The notes under the pieces: model-generated
The model's input: the letters and a program-made list of their open reading frames with translations, nothing else
Database searches by the model: none
Told to the model about the DNA's origin: nothing
Part shown: one piece after another, positions 54,875 through 63,116 of the stretch
Numbering within the stretch: the stretch's first letter is position 1
How the letters are laid out: each line of letters starts with the position of its first letter
Translations under genes and position numbers: made by a program
Origin: Pseudomonas sp. MMS21 TM103
GTDB taxonomy: Bacteria > Pseudomonadota > Gammaproteobacteria > Pseudomonadales > Pseudomonadaceae
Length of the DNA stretch: 64,000 bases
Reading direction: 5' to 3'
NCBI RefSeq assembly: GCF_022132145.1
Contig: NZ_JAJISP010000003.1
Span: 248,001-312,000, forward strand

Positions 54875-56379
54875 TGCTGTCGATCCGCGCCCGTACCCTG
54901 CTGCTGGTTCTCGGCTTGCTCAGCCTGTCGATGACCCTGATCTCCTATAAAAGCTACCGCGACGCCCAGCATGAGATCGCAGAGCTGTTCGATGCCCAGT
55001 TGGCGCAGACCGCCCGCCTGCTGCAAGGCATGGTCAGCCGCGACATGCCCCCAAGCGCACGCCAGAGTCTGCAACGTGCGCTGAACCAGGCAATCCTGGT
55101 GCACGACGAGGACCAAGACGAGGACGAAGGCTCGGCCAGCGGCCACCCCTACGAGGGCAAACTGGCCTTCCAGGTGCTCGATGAACGGGGCCAGATACTC
55201 CTGCAGTCGGCCAGCGCGCCCAACGGCGTACTGGAAAAAATGGTCGAAGATCTGGAGCAAACGGACAGTCCCGCCCTGACCCTGGCCACGGACGAACTCC
55301 TGGCCGACATCACCGAGCAGCTGGCCGGTTACCACACGGTGGCCGTGGGAAACTATCACTGGCGCCTGTTCATCCTGCGCGACCTACCCGATGGTCACTG
55401 GATCCTGGTGGGCGAGCGCGACGACGTGCGCGGCGAGCTGGTGGGTAAAGTCGCCCTGCGCAGCCTGCTGCCCGACCTGGTCGGCCTGCCCCTGCTCGCC
55501 CTCTTGGTCTGGCTGGCCATAGGCTGGGGGCTGCGTCCGCTGCAGCGCATGGCCGAGCTGATCAAGGCCCGCGCCCCGGACAACCTGGCGCCCCTGCTGC
55601 TGTCGCCGCTGCCCGCCGAACTGGAACCCATGGGCGCCGCACTCAACCGCCTGCTGATGCAGGTCAACCAACTGCTCAACCAGGAAAAACGCTTCATCGC
55701 CGATGCCGCCCACGAACTGCGCACGCCGCTGGCGGTGCTGCGCATTCACGCCCAAAACGCCCTGGAAGCCCCCGACCCGGCCGACCGCAACGACGCCCTG
55801 CGTCAGCTTGGAGGCGGCGTCGAACGCGCCACCCGGATAATCACCCAGCTGCTGACCCTGGCCCGCCTCGACCCCAACGTGGTGCAACTGGCGATGGTCA
55901 ACCTCGACCTGCTCGGCTTCGTCCGCAATGAACTGGCCGAACTCATCCCCCTGGCCCTCGAGCGCCAGCAGGAGCTAAACCTCGACGCCGACGAAAGCGC
56001 CGACTACCAGCTGCTCGCCGACGCCCCGAGCCTGGGCACCCTCCTGCAAAACCTGGTCAGCAACGCCGTGCAATACACCCCGCCCGGCGGGCGCATCCAG
56101 GTGCAACTGCACGCGCAAGCCGATGCCGTGCTGCTGCGCATCCAGGACAGCGGCCCCGGCGTCGAAGCCGCCCAGCGGGAGAAACTCTTCGAGCGCTTCT
56201 ACCGCCAGGGCAGCGGCCAGGGCGCAGGACTCGGCCTGTCGATAGTGCTGCGGGTGGTCGAACTGCACCGCGGCAACATCAGCCTCGACGAGTCGCCCCT
56301 GGGCGGACTGGAAGTCTGCGTGCGCCTGCCACGGCGGCCCGGTGCCGAGCGACCGTCCACGGCGCCGCGCCTCAGCTGA
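54874..56379 (+). CDS. Sensor histidine kinase (QseC/CarS type)
   Basis: A 501-residue inner-membrane kinase. TM1 is at residues 8-24. A periplasmic sensor of about 140 residues follows with an extremely acidic loop at 77-86 (HDEDQDEDEG), then TM2 near 197-215, HAMP-like linker, phosphoacceptor His in DAAHELRTPLAVLR, and HATPase boxes NLVSNAVQYTPPGG, DSGPGVE and GAGLGLSIVLRV. The ELFDAQLAQTARLL segment after TM1 is typical of QseC/PmrB/CarS kinases. The acidic loop is a candidate site for Ca2+, Fe2+, polyamine or cationic peptide. Confidence 0.92.
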   Translation: MLSIRARTLLLVLGLLSLSMTLISYKSYRDAQHEIAELFDAQLAQTARLLQGMVSRDMPPSARQSLQRALNQAILVHDEDQDEDEGSASGHPYEGKLAFQVLDERGQILLQSASAPNGVLEKMVEDLEQTDSPALTLATDELLADITEQLAGYHTVAVGNYHWRLFILRDLPDGHWILVGERDDVRGELVGKVALRSLLPDLVGLPLLALLVWLAIGWGLRPLQRMAELIKARAPDNLAPLLLSPLPAELEPMGAALNRLLMQVNQLLNQEKRFIADAAHELRTPLAVLRIHAQNALEAPDPADRNDALRQLGGGVERATRIITQLLTLARLDPNVVQLAMVNLDLLGFVRNELAELIPLALERQQELNLDADESADYQLLADAPSLGTLLQNLVSNAVQYTPPGGRIQVQLHAQADAVLLRIQDSGPGVEAAQREKLFERFYRQGSGQGAGLGLSIVLRVVELHRGNISLDESPLGGLEVCVRLPRRPGAERPSTAPRLS

Positions 56380-56432
56380 ACTGCAACTCGCTCAGGTCGA
56401 TCGAAACCAGCAGCTGGTCCTCCGGCGCCTGG

Positions 56433-56758
56433 TTGTCCGGCCCGCGCCTGAGGGCCCTGGATTTCGCCAAACACAACCTGCGCAACCCGCTGGCGGTGGA
56501 GCAACTGGCCGAAGCCGCGAGCCTCAGTGTCCGCCGGTTCAGCCGGGAATTTCGCCGCGAGACCGGCCCATCGCCGGCCAAGGCGGTGGAGAACCTGCGC
56601 GTCGAGGCGGCGCGCCTGCTGATCGAGCAGGGCCGCCTGTCCATGGACACGCTCGCCGATGAAACCGGCTTCGCCGACCGCGAACGGATACGCCGGGCCT
56701 CCTGCGCACCATCGGCCAGCTGCCGCAGATGGTCAGGCGCAATGCCAGGGTGAGCTGA
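56433..56758 (+). pseudogene. Truncated, frameshifted GlxA-family AraC regulator
   Basis: Only the DNA-binding C-terminal part of a GlxA/AraC-type regulator remains: FAKHNLRNPLAVEQLAEAASLSVRRFSREFRRETGPSPAKAVENLRVEAARLLIE, then ETGFADRERIRRA. At about 56700 one base is missing (GCCTTCCTG expected, GCCTCCTG seen). The correct ending LRTIGQLPQMVRRNARVS with its stop at 56756-56758 continues in another frame. The whole DJ-1/PfpI-like sensor domain is absent. It lies exactly between the two two-component modules. Confidence 0.8.
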
Positions 56759-56835
56759 TCACCTGCAGAGGGGGCGGGGTTGCCCAATATTGATCCGGAC
56801 GATCTGTGCTGCTGGTCGTTCAGGCTTTCGGCCGG

Positions 56836-58176
56836 TCACTGCTCCACATCTCCAGGCTGCAAGCCGACGACGAACTCGACTCGCAGGCCATCATCATGGG
56901 ACACGAACTTGAGCTCGCAGCCACAGCGCTCTGCGATCGCCTTGACGATGGACAGTCCCAGCCCACTGCCATCGCCTTGGCTGCTTCGCCAGAAACGTTC
57001 GGTGAAGCGCTCGACCAGGTCGGGCGCAATGCCTGGCCCCTGATCCTGCACGATGAAGCGGATCTTGCTTTCGCCCAGTTGTTCAAGCGTCAGGCAAACG
57101 ACCGTGCCGTCCCGCGTATGGCGACGAGCGTTGTCCAGGAGGTTGCGCAGGGCGGCAATAGCCAATACAGGCGGCATCGCCAGAACGCTGCGAGACACGC
57201 TGTCAGTCGCGTGCAACTCGACAGACGGGCCGGCCTGCTGGCTGGCGTCGGTAATCGCCAGTTGCACCACTTCGATTGCGCTGCAGCGCAGGCCGTCATC
57301 GAAGGAAACGCGGCCTTCCACGCGCGCGAGCAGGAGCAACTGCTCCAGAGTGCGATGCAGGCGATCGGTGCCGATTTCTGCCTGGGCCAGGGCACGCTTG
57401 GCGGTGTCACCCTCGGTCATGGCCGCGACCTGCAGGTGAGTCTTGATTGCCGTCAGCGGGCTGCGTAATTCATGTGCGGCGTCATCGGTCAGTCGCCGTT
57501 CGCGCTCGAGCATCTGCCCGATCCGGGCGAACAGCTGATTTTGCGCTTCGAGCAGCGGCGCCAGTTCCGCTGGCAATCGCTCGATGTGCAGCGGCTCGAC
57601 CGAGTCGGCGCTACGTTCTGCGAGGGCGTTGCGCATTCGCCTGAGCGGTGAAAGCCCATTGCCGATGCCGATCCAGAGCACGATCAGGCTTCCCAGCAGG
57701 GCAACCAATACCGGCAGCGCCGCGGCCAGCAGTACCGAGCGCTTCAACGTGTCGCGTTCATCGAGGCGATCGGCCGTGGTGACGCGCATCCCGTTCTGAA
57801 TCAGGGTATAGCTTCGCCAGGCCGTACCGCCGATCAGTTGATCTTGAAAACCAGTGCGATGGGCATCGAGAACGCTGTCCGGCGCCGCGTGGCTGCGCGC
57901 CAAAATCTCGCCACGCAACGAGCTTACCTGGCAGGCGAGGCCATTCTGGATGCCGAGCTGCTCGGCGCTCAAGCGAGTAACGCCACCTTCGCCCAACTGT
58001 GGTTGCGGGAGCTGAATCAGCAGGCCGGCGACCATCCGGGCCGATGCTGCAAGTCGCTGGTCGAGTGTAAGCATGAGCTGGTTACGCACGTCGAACAGCA
58101 TCCAGGTCGCCGCCAGCGCCCAGAGCAGCACGAAGGCAGAGCCGAGCGTGATCGTAAGACGAAGGCGCAAACTCAT
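56836..58176 (-). CDS. dsbS: Copper-responsive sensor kinase DsbS
   Basis: A 446-residue inner-membrane histidine kinase. TM1 covers residues 10-28 and TM2 about 150-172. Within the periplasmic part the only cysteine is Cys82 (NGLACQV), exactly the residue I recall as the Cu(I)-sensing cysteine of P. aeruginosa DsbS. The phosphoacceptor is in DDAAHELRSPLTAIKTH, and ATPase boxes are NLLDNARRHT, QDQGPGI and GSGLGLSIVKAI. It overlaps dsbR by 4 bp (ATGA). It controls the divergent dsbDEG genes. The symbol rests on synteny, Cys82 and domain order. Confidence 0.85.
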   Translation of the reverse strand: MSLRLRLTITLGSAFVLLWALAATWMLFDVRNQLMLTLDQRLAASARMVAGLLIQLPQPQLGEGGVTRLSAEQLGIQNGLACQVSSLRGEILARSHAAPDSVLDAHRTGFQDQLIGGTAWRSYTLIQNGMRVTTADRLDERDTLKRSVLLAAALPVLVALLGSLIVLWIGIGNGLSPLRRMRNALAERSADSVEPLHIERLPAELAPLLEAQNQLFARIGQMLERERRLTDDAAHELRSPLTAIKTHLQVAAMTEGDTAKRALAQAEIGTDRLHRTLEQLLLLARVEGRVSFDDGLRCSAIEVVQLAITDASQQAGPSVELHATDSVSRSVLAMPPVLAIAALRNLLDNARRHTRDGTVVCLTLEQLGESKIRFIVQDQGPGIAPDLVERFTERFWRSSQGDGSGLGLSIVKAIAERCGCELKFVSHDDGLRVEFVVGLQPGDVEQ

Positions 58177-58868
58177 GAGTCGGCATCTCGCATCGGGTCC
58201 GTCGCCGTTCCGGCGGCACCCAGGCGATAACCGAGCCCCCTCACCGTTTCGACGATGCCATTGCCAAGCTTGCGGCGAAGGTGATGGATATGAACGTTGA
58301 GCGCGTTGCTTTCGACGTCGCCCCCCAGCCCGTACACCGCATCTTTCAGCTGCTCGGCTGAAAGTACGCGACCGGGATGCTGCAGAAGCGCCTGCAGCAA
58401 CGCCTGTTCGCGGCGGGACAGGTCGATGGGCTCACCCGCCATTAAGGCAGCGCAGGCGGCAGGGTCGTAGGTGAGCGGCCCGTGCTCGATAAGATGAGTC
58501 GCTCGTCCAGCGGCCCGGCGCAGCAGGGCGTGCAGGCGGGCAGCCAGTTCACGCAGATCGAATGGTTTGACCAGATAGTCGTCGGCGCCCGCCTGGAGCC
58601 CCGAGACGCGTTCGGCCACCGCATCTCGAGCGGTCAGAATGAGCACCGGTAGTTCGAGCCCGCGACGGCGCAGACGATGCAGGAAATGCAGGCCATCCTC
58701 GTCGGGCAACCCGAGATCGAGAATCATCAGATCGAAGCGGGCGGCGCGCAGCAGCGCGTCGGCCTGTGCAGCCGTGGCGGCATGGGCCACGGTGAATCCC
58801 AGGGCTTCGAGCCCAGCGACTATGCCGCTCGCAATGAGCGCGTTGTCTTCTGTCAGTAGTACATGCAT
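58173..58868 (-). CDS. dsbR: Response regulator DsbR
   Basis: A 231-residue OmpR-type regulator. Receiver: ED at 7-8, Asp51 in LMILDLGLPDEDG, LTARD, DYLVKPFD. Winged helix: SRREQALLQALLQHPGRVLS and NVHIHHLRRKLG. It is transcribed before dsbS, divergent from dsbD. The ATG at 58868 has a weak ribosome-binding site; a start at 58889 (seven codons longer) is possible. A mirrored TTAAT-type box lies 45 bp upstream, suggesting autoregulation. Confidence 0.87.
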   Translation of the reverse strand: MHVLLTEDNALIASGIVAGLEALGFTVAHAATAAQADALLRAARFDLMILDLGLPDEDGLHFLHRLRRRGLELPVLILTARDAVAERVSGLQAGADDYLVKPFDLRELAARLHALLRRAAGRATHLIEHGPLTYDPAACAALMAGEPIDLSRREQALLQALLQHPGRVLSAEQLKDAVYGLGGDVESNALNVHIHHLRRKLGNGIVETVRGLGYRLGAAGTATDPMRDADS

Positions 58869-58912
58869 GGGTTGGGATCGCGTGAACACGCCGCCAAGTG
58901 TGGTCCGCCAGG

Positions 58913-58928
58913 ATTAACGGAGCATTAG
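58913..58928 (-). promoter_or_regulatory. Candidate DsbR box, dsbR side
   Basis: Read on the minus strand: CTAAT, six bases, TTAAT. It is the mirror image of the box at 59027-59042 and has the spacing expected for an OmpR-family dimer. It sits 45 bp before the dsbR start. Confidence 0.6.
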
Positions 58929-59026
58929 GGATGGTACCCCGACTTCGGCCGTATCGGCGGCGGCCGTCGCTTTGCCAGGTTCAGTGCATGCCCGCAGCTG
59001 GCCGTTACCCAGCGACTGGCGATTCG

Positions 59027-59042
59027 TTAATGGCCTCTTAAT
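59027..59042 (+). promoter_or_regulatory. Candidate DsbR box, dsbD side
   Basis: TTAAT, six bases (GGCCTC), TTAAT lies 46 bp before the dsbD start. Together with the oppositely oriented copy at 58913-58928 it frames the divergent dsbR/dsbD promoter region. Assignment to DsbR is inferred from position and symmetry. Confidence 0.65.
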
Positions 59043-59088
59043 CCCGGGCCGCCATGCTCAAGCCGTATCTGTTTCCAGGGTGTAGCGC

Positions 59089-60822
59089 ATGCGAGCGATT
59101 GTTCTTTGTATGGCCTGTTGCCTCTGGCTTGTTCAGCTGGCAAACGCCTCGCCGTTCACGCTGGGTCAGCAGCAGGAGTTTTTGCCGGTGGACCAGGCGT
59201 TCAGCCTGCATGTCGAACGAGCCGACACCGGCGCAGCAGTGCTGCGTTGGGATATCGCACCGGGTTATTACCTCTATCAGGAGCGGTTGCGATTCGTTGG
59301 GCTGCCGGCGGGTAGCGAGCCGCTATTGCCATCCGGTCAGCCTTATCACGACGACTACTTTGGGGCCTCGCAGATCTATCGTGGCAGCCTGGAAGTGGTC
59401 ATCCCGGATGCGACTGCCGGGACGCTCGAGCTGGGATGGCAGGGCTGCGCCGATGCGGGCCTCTGTTACCCGCCGCAGACGCGCACGGTAGATCTGGATC
59501 GAGCCCCGTCAGAATCCGCACAGGCCGATGATCAGGCATTGGCGAGCGGCCTGCAGCAGCAGGCGCTTGGCTGGAGTCTGTTGATCTTCTTTGGGCTTGG
59601 CTTGCTGCTGGCCTTTGCGCCTTGCTCACTGCCCATGTTGCCGATCCTGGCCGGTATCGTGGTGGGCAGCCAAGCCAGCCCGCGTCGCGGTTTGGCCCTC
59701 GCTGCTGCTTATGTGGTCAGCATGGCGCTGGTTTATGCCGCGCTTGGCGTCGTGGCCGCGCTGCTCGGGGCGAATCTGCAGGGATGGTTGATGCAGCCCT
59801 GGTTGATCGGGAGTTTTGCCGGTCTATTCGTTCTGCTCTCCTTGCCAATGTTCGGTTTCTTCGAGCTGCAATTGCCAGCGGGCCTGCGTGACCGGCTGGA
59901 GCAAGCCGGTCGCAAACGCAAGGGTGGCAGCCTGGTGGGGGCCAGTGCTCTGGGTGTGTTGTCTGGATTGCTGGTCGGGCCTTGCATGACCGCGCCTCTG
60001 GCCGCGGCTTTGCTGTACATCGCACAAAGCAGCAACGCCGTGCACGGCGGCCTGGCGCTGTTCGCCCTGGGCCTGGGAATAGGCACGCCGTTGCTGTTGC
60101 TGGTGATGCTGGGCAATCGCTTCCTGCCAAAGCCGGGTGCCTGGATGGATCGCGTCAAAGTCGTGTTCGGTTTTCTCTTTCTGGTCGCGGCACTCTATGT
60201 GCTCCGCCCGTTACTGCCGGATCCGCTATGGGTCGGATTGTGGGGCGCGCTTCTGCTCGTGGTCGCGAGCGTGCTGCTGCAACTGTCGCGTCAACTCAAG
60301 CAGCACCAGGCATTGAGCAGGTCCGTCGCGGCGTTATCCGGCATATGGGGTATGGCCATGGTATTGGGCGCGGCGGGTGGTGCGCAGGATCCGATCCGGC
60401 CGCTTGAGGTCTTCACTGGTGGCGTCGTTTCGGCGGCTGCGGTCGAGGCTGCGCATGGTTTCGTCGGTTTCAGTGAGCCCGCTGTTCTTGATCGTGAACT
60501 CGCAGCAGCCAAAGCGGCAGGGCAATGGGTGCTGGTCGACTACTACGCGGACTGGTGCGTGTCCTGCAAGATCATGGAAGAAGAAGTGTTCGGCGACGCG
60601 CAGGTGCAAGCTTCGCTCAAGGACGTGCGTGTGCAGCGTCCCGACGTGACGAAAACCAATCCTGCCAGTCGAGCACTGCTGAACCGCTACCAAGTCATGG
60701 GGCCGCCGACACTGCTGTTGATCGGCCCGGACGGGGTGGAGCGCCGCTCGCAGCGCATCACCGGTGAGGTCGACGCCAGCCAATTCATCGGCAAGTGGAA
60801 CGAAACCATGGAGCGAGGCTGA
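59089..60822 (+). CDS. dsbD2: Thiol:disulfide interchange protein DsbD (DsbD2)
   Basis: A 577-residue inner-membrane reductant conduit. It has a signal peptide (residues 1-21), a periplasmic nDsbD domain with Cys in WQGCADAGLCYPP, a central eight-helix transporter domain with the Cys pair in FAPCSLPMLPI and VGPCMTAPL, and a C-terminal thioredoxin-like domain with YADWCVSCK. All three redox pairs are intact, so it can pass electrons from cytoplasmic thioredoxin to DsbE and DsbG. The gene is coupled to the next by TGATG. The symbol follows P. aeruginosa PA2478 naming. Confidence 0.93.
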   Translation: MRAIVLCMACCLWLVQLANASPFTLGQQQEFLPVDQAFSLHVERADTGAAVLRWDIAPGYYLYQERLRFVGLPAGSEPLLPSGQPYHDDYFGASQIYRGSLEVVIPDATAGTLELGWQGCADAGLCYPPQTRTVDLDRAPSESAQADDQALASGLQQQALGWSLLIFFGLGLLLAFAPCSLPMLPILAGIVVGSQASPRRGLALAAAYVVSMALVYAALGVVAALLGANLQGWLMQPWLIGSFAGLFVLLSLPMFGFFELQLPAGLRDRLEQAGRKRKGGSLVGASALGVLSGLLVGPCMTAPLAAALLYIAQSSNAVHGGLALFALGLGIGTPLLLLVMLGNRFLPKPGAWMDRVKVVFGFLFLVAALYVLRPLLPDPLWVGLWGALLLVVASVLLQLSRQLKQHQALSRSVAALSGIWGMAMVLGAAGGAQDPIRPLEVFTGGVVSAAAVEAAHGFVGFSEPAVLDRELAAAKAAGQWVLVDYYADWCVSCKIMEEEVFGDAQVQASLKDVRVQRPDVTKTNPASRALLNRYQVMGPPTLLLIGPDGVERRSQRITGEVDASQFIGKWNETMERG

Positions 60823-61637
60823 TGTTGACGATCAATGTCGGCCCCTTGGCACTGGCCGTTCCGCATGTATTGCTGCTGGTCAGCCTGTTTTTGGCGATGC
60901 TGACCGGCTGGTGGGCTGGACGCCGCAACGAGCGCAATCCCGAGCAGCAGCTGTTCAGGTTGTTGCTGGTGGCATTGCTGGTCGCTCGCCTGGCGTTCGT
61001 GCTGGTGTACTTCGAGCATTTTCGTGACGAACCCTGGCGCGTGATCGATATCCGCGACGGCGGCTTCATAGCCTGGCCGGGCGTGCTGGCCGCTGTGCTT
61101 CTCGGCGCATGGCTCGCCTGGCGCGAGGAGACCTTGCGCAAACCGCTGGGCTGGGCCGTGGCGGTGGGTGTGCTGAGTTGGGGGTTGGCTACCTTTGCAC
61201 TCCATGCTTTCGAGCAGGGCACGCGCCTCCCCGAGATGGGCCTGCGGGATAACCGGGGCAAGCCGGTGGCCTTGCAGGACTTCGTCGGCAAACCCCTGGT
61301 CATCAACCTGTGGGCCACCTGGTGCCCGCCGTGTCGGCGAGAAATGCCGGTACTGGCCGAAGCGCAGCGCAATGAATCCGAGGTGACCTTCCTCTTCGTC
61401 AACCAGGGCGAGGGCGAGCGGGTCATCGCTGACTTCCTCCGCGCCGAAGGGCTCGGCCTGGAAAACGTACTGCTCGACAGCGGCGGACGGCTTGGCCAGC
61501 GCATCGGATCTTCGGCATTGCCGACAACGCTTTTTTACGACGCAGAGGGGCGCCAGGTTGGCAGCCACCTCGGTGAACTGTCGCACGCCAGCCTGGCGCG
61601 TGCCCTTGAACAACTAGAAGTGAATACTCAGCCATGA
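60822..61637 (+). CDS. dsbE: Membrane-anchored thioredoxin-like protein DsbE
   Basis: A 271-residue protein. About four membrane helices occupy residues 10-130, and a periplasmic TlpA/ResA-like thioredoxin domain follows with active site W167-C168-P-P-C171 and a cis-Pro in SALPTT. It is probably reduced by DsbD2. Start and stop overlap those of dsbD2 (TGATG) and dsbG (ATGA). The N-terminal membrane part, unlike that of CcmG, resembles a lipoprotein diacylglyceryl transferase-like helix bundle, so the target may not be apocytochrome alone. Confidence 0.88.
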   Translation: MLTINVGPLALAVPHVLLLVSLFLAMLTGWWAGRRNERNPEQQLFRLLLVALLVARLAFVLVYFEHFRDEPWRVIDIRDGGFIAWPGVLAAVLLGAWLAWREETLRKPLGWAVAVGVLSWGLATFALHAFEQGTRLPEMGLRDNRGKPVALQDFVGKPLVINLWATWCPPCRREMPVLAEAQRNESEVTFLFVNQGEGERVIADFLRAEGLGLENVLLDSGGRLGQRIGSSALPTTLFYDAEGRQVGSHLGELSHASLARALEQLEVNTQP

Positions 61638-62413
61638 ATATCGTGCGACCGATTTCCTTGTTCCTTTCCGCCATTGCTTTGCTGCCAGCGCCGCTAGCGC
61701 TGGCGCAAACCCTGCCACCTGCGATCCAGGCGATTGAAGCCCGCGGTGCCAAAGTTGTCGGCAGCTTTGATGCCCCCGGCGGATTGCAGGGCTACGCCGC
61801 GCGCTATAACGGTGAGGGCATGGCGCTGTACCTGACGCCGGACGGTGATCACGTTCTGATCGGCAGTTTGCTTGATGCAAGCGGCGAAGACCTGACACGC
61901 GCCCCGCTTGAAAAACTGGTGTACGAACCCCTGAGCAAGGAAATGTGGCAGCGGCTCGAAAGCAGTACCTGGATTCAGGACGGTGCAGCTGAGGCGCCGC
62001 GGACCGTCTACATGTTTTCCGATCCGAACTGCCCGTTCTGCAACATGTTCTGGAAACAGGCACGGCCCTGGGTCGAAGCCGGCGATGTTCAGCTTCGTCA
62101 CGTAATGGTCGGCATGTTGCGTCCGGACAGTGCAGGAAAATCCGCAGCATTGCTGGTTGCGAAGGATCCCCAGGCGGCCCTCAACGCCCATGAAGCGGCA
62201 GGCAAGGCAAGCAAACTGGAGCCGGTCGAAAGCATTTCGCCTAAGGTAAATGAACAGCTCGAGGCGAACCTGACATTGATGAGTGAAATGGGGGCCTCGG
62301 CAACACCGGCAATTTACTACCTGGACGACGAGGGACACCTGCAACAACAGCAAGGTGCTCCTCGTGCCGATTCGCTGAATCAGATCATGGGGCCGCTGTC
62401 CGCGAAACGTTGA
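61634..62413 (+). CDS. dsbG: Periplasmic disulfide isomerase DsbG
   Basis: A 259-residue exported DsbC/DsbG-family protein. Signal peptide (residues 1-24), N-terminal dimerisation domain (PPAIQAIEARGAKVVGSFDAPGGLQGYAARY), thioredoxin domain with active site C133-P-F-C136, and cis-Pro region GASATPAIYY. Short DsbG-like proteins protect single cysteines from sulfenylation and repair wrong disulfides. It is last in the tightly coupled dsbDEG run; DsbRS control fits copper-induced disulfide stress. Confidence 0.92.
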   Translation: MNIVRPISLFLSAIALLPAPLALAQTLPPAIQAIEARGAKVVGSFDAPGGLQGYAARYNGEGMALYLTPDGDHVLIGSLLDASGEDLTRAPLEKLVYEPLSKEMWQRLESSTWIQDGAAEAPRTVYMFSDPNCPFCNMFWKQARPWVEAGDVQLRHVMVGMLRPDSAGKSAALLVAKDPQAALNAHEAAGKASKLEPVESISPKVNEQLEANLTLMSEMGASATPAIYYLDDEGHLQQQQGAPRADSLNQIMGPLSAKR

Positions 62414-62468
62414 ACCGCTACCAATCGGCCAGTGCCGACACCTAAAACAATAACGATGTGGAGGCTAC

Positions 62469-63116
62469 ATGAACGTCTCTCGCTGGCCCCTGGCAGGGCT
62501 GCTTTTAGCGATATCCGTGTCTACCCAGGCGGCAGATCCGACCGCTGTCTATGGCAAAGGCGGCGCCAATACTGCCGCGATGGCGTGCGTCACCTGCCAT
62601 GGTGCCGAGGCTGAGGGCATGGCCGCAGCCGGATTTCCGCGACTTGCCGGTTTGTCCGCCGTCTACATGAAAAGACAGCTGGCCGATTTCGCTTCCGGTG
62701 AACGCGCCAATCCGATCATGCAATCGATCGCTGCCGCCTTGAGTGCCGAGGAAGCGGACGCCGTCACGACGATGCTCGCCAACAAGCCGCGACCCGACGT
62801 CGAGCGAATCGGCCGCACAGCTGCGGCTCAAGGCCTTGGAGAAACACTGGCACTGCGTGGCGCATGGGAGCGCAACATCCCCGAATGTGTCTCCTGCCAT
62901 GGACCTGGCGGTGTGGGTGTCGGCGATTCCTTTCCTCCACTCGCGGGGCAATCCGCCCAGTATCTGTCCTCGCAGCTGATCGCCTGGCGCCAAGGCACCC
63001 GTAAGAACGATCCCAACGACCTGATGGGGCACATCGCTCGTGACCTCACCGAGGACGAGATCAAGGCCGTCTCGGCATATTTCGCCAACTTGACCGACAC
63101 AGGAGCAGGAAGATGA
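62469..63116 (+). CDS. Di-heme cytochrome c4-like protein
   Basis: A 215-residue periplasmic protein with a signal peptide ending STQA. It has two c-type heme sites: CVTCH (residues 40-44) and CVSCH (140-144). Two homologous domains contain the GFPRLAGLSAVYMKRQLADF- and SFPPLAGQSAQYLSSQLIAW-type repeats of cytochrome c4. GGAGG precedes the ATG. It is coupled by ATGA to the next cytochrome gene, so they may form an electron-transfer pair. It matches the PA2481 position in P. aeruginosa. Confidence 0.92.
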   Translation: MNVSRWPLAGLLLAISVSTQAADPTAVYGKGGANTAAMACVTCHGAEAEGMAAAGFPRLAGLSAVYMKRQLADFASGERANPIMQSIAAALSAEEADAVTTMLANKPRPDVERIGRTAAAQGLGETLALRGAWERNIPECVSCHGPGGVGVGDSFPPLAGQSAQYLSSQLIAWRQGTRKNDPNDLMGHIARDLTEDEIKAVSAYFANLTDTGAGR

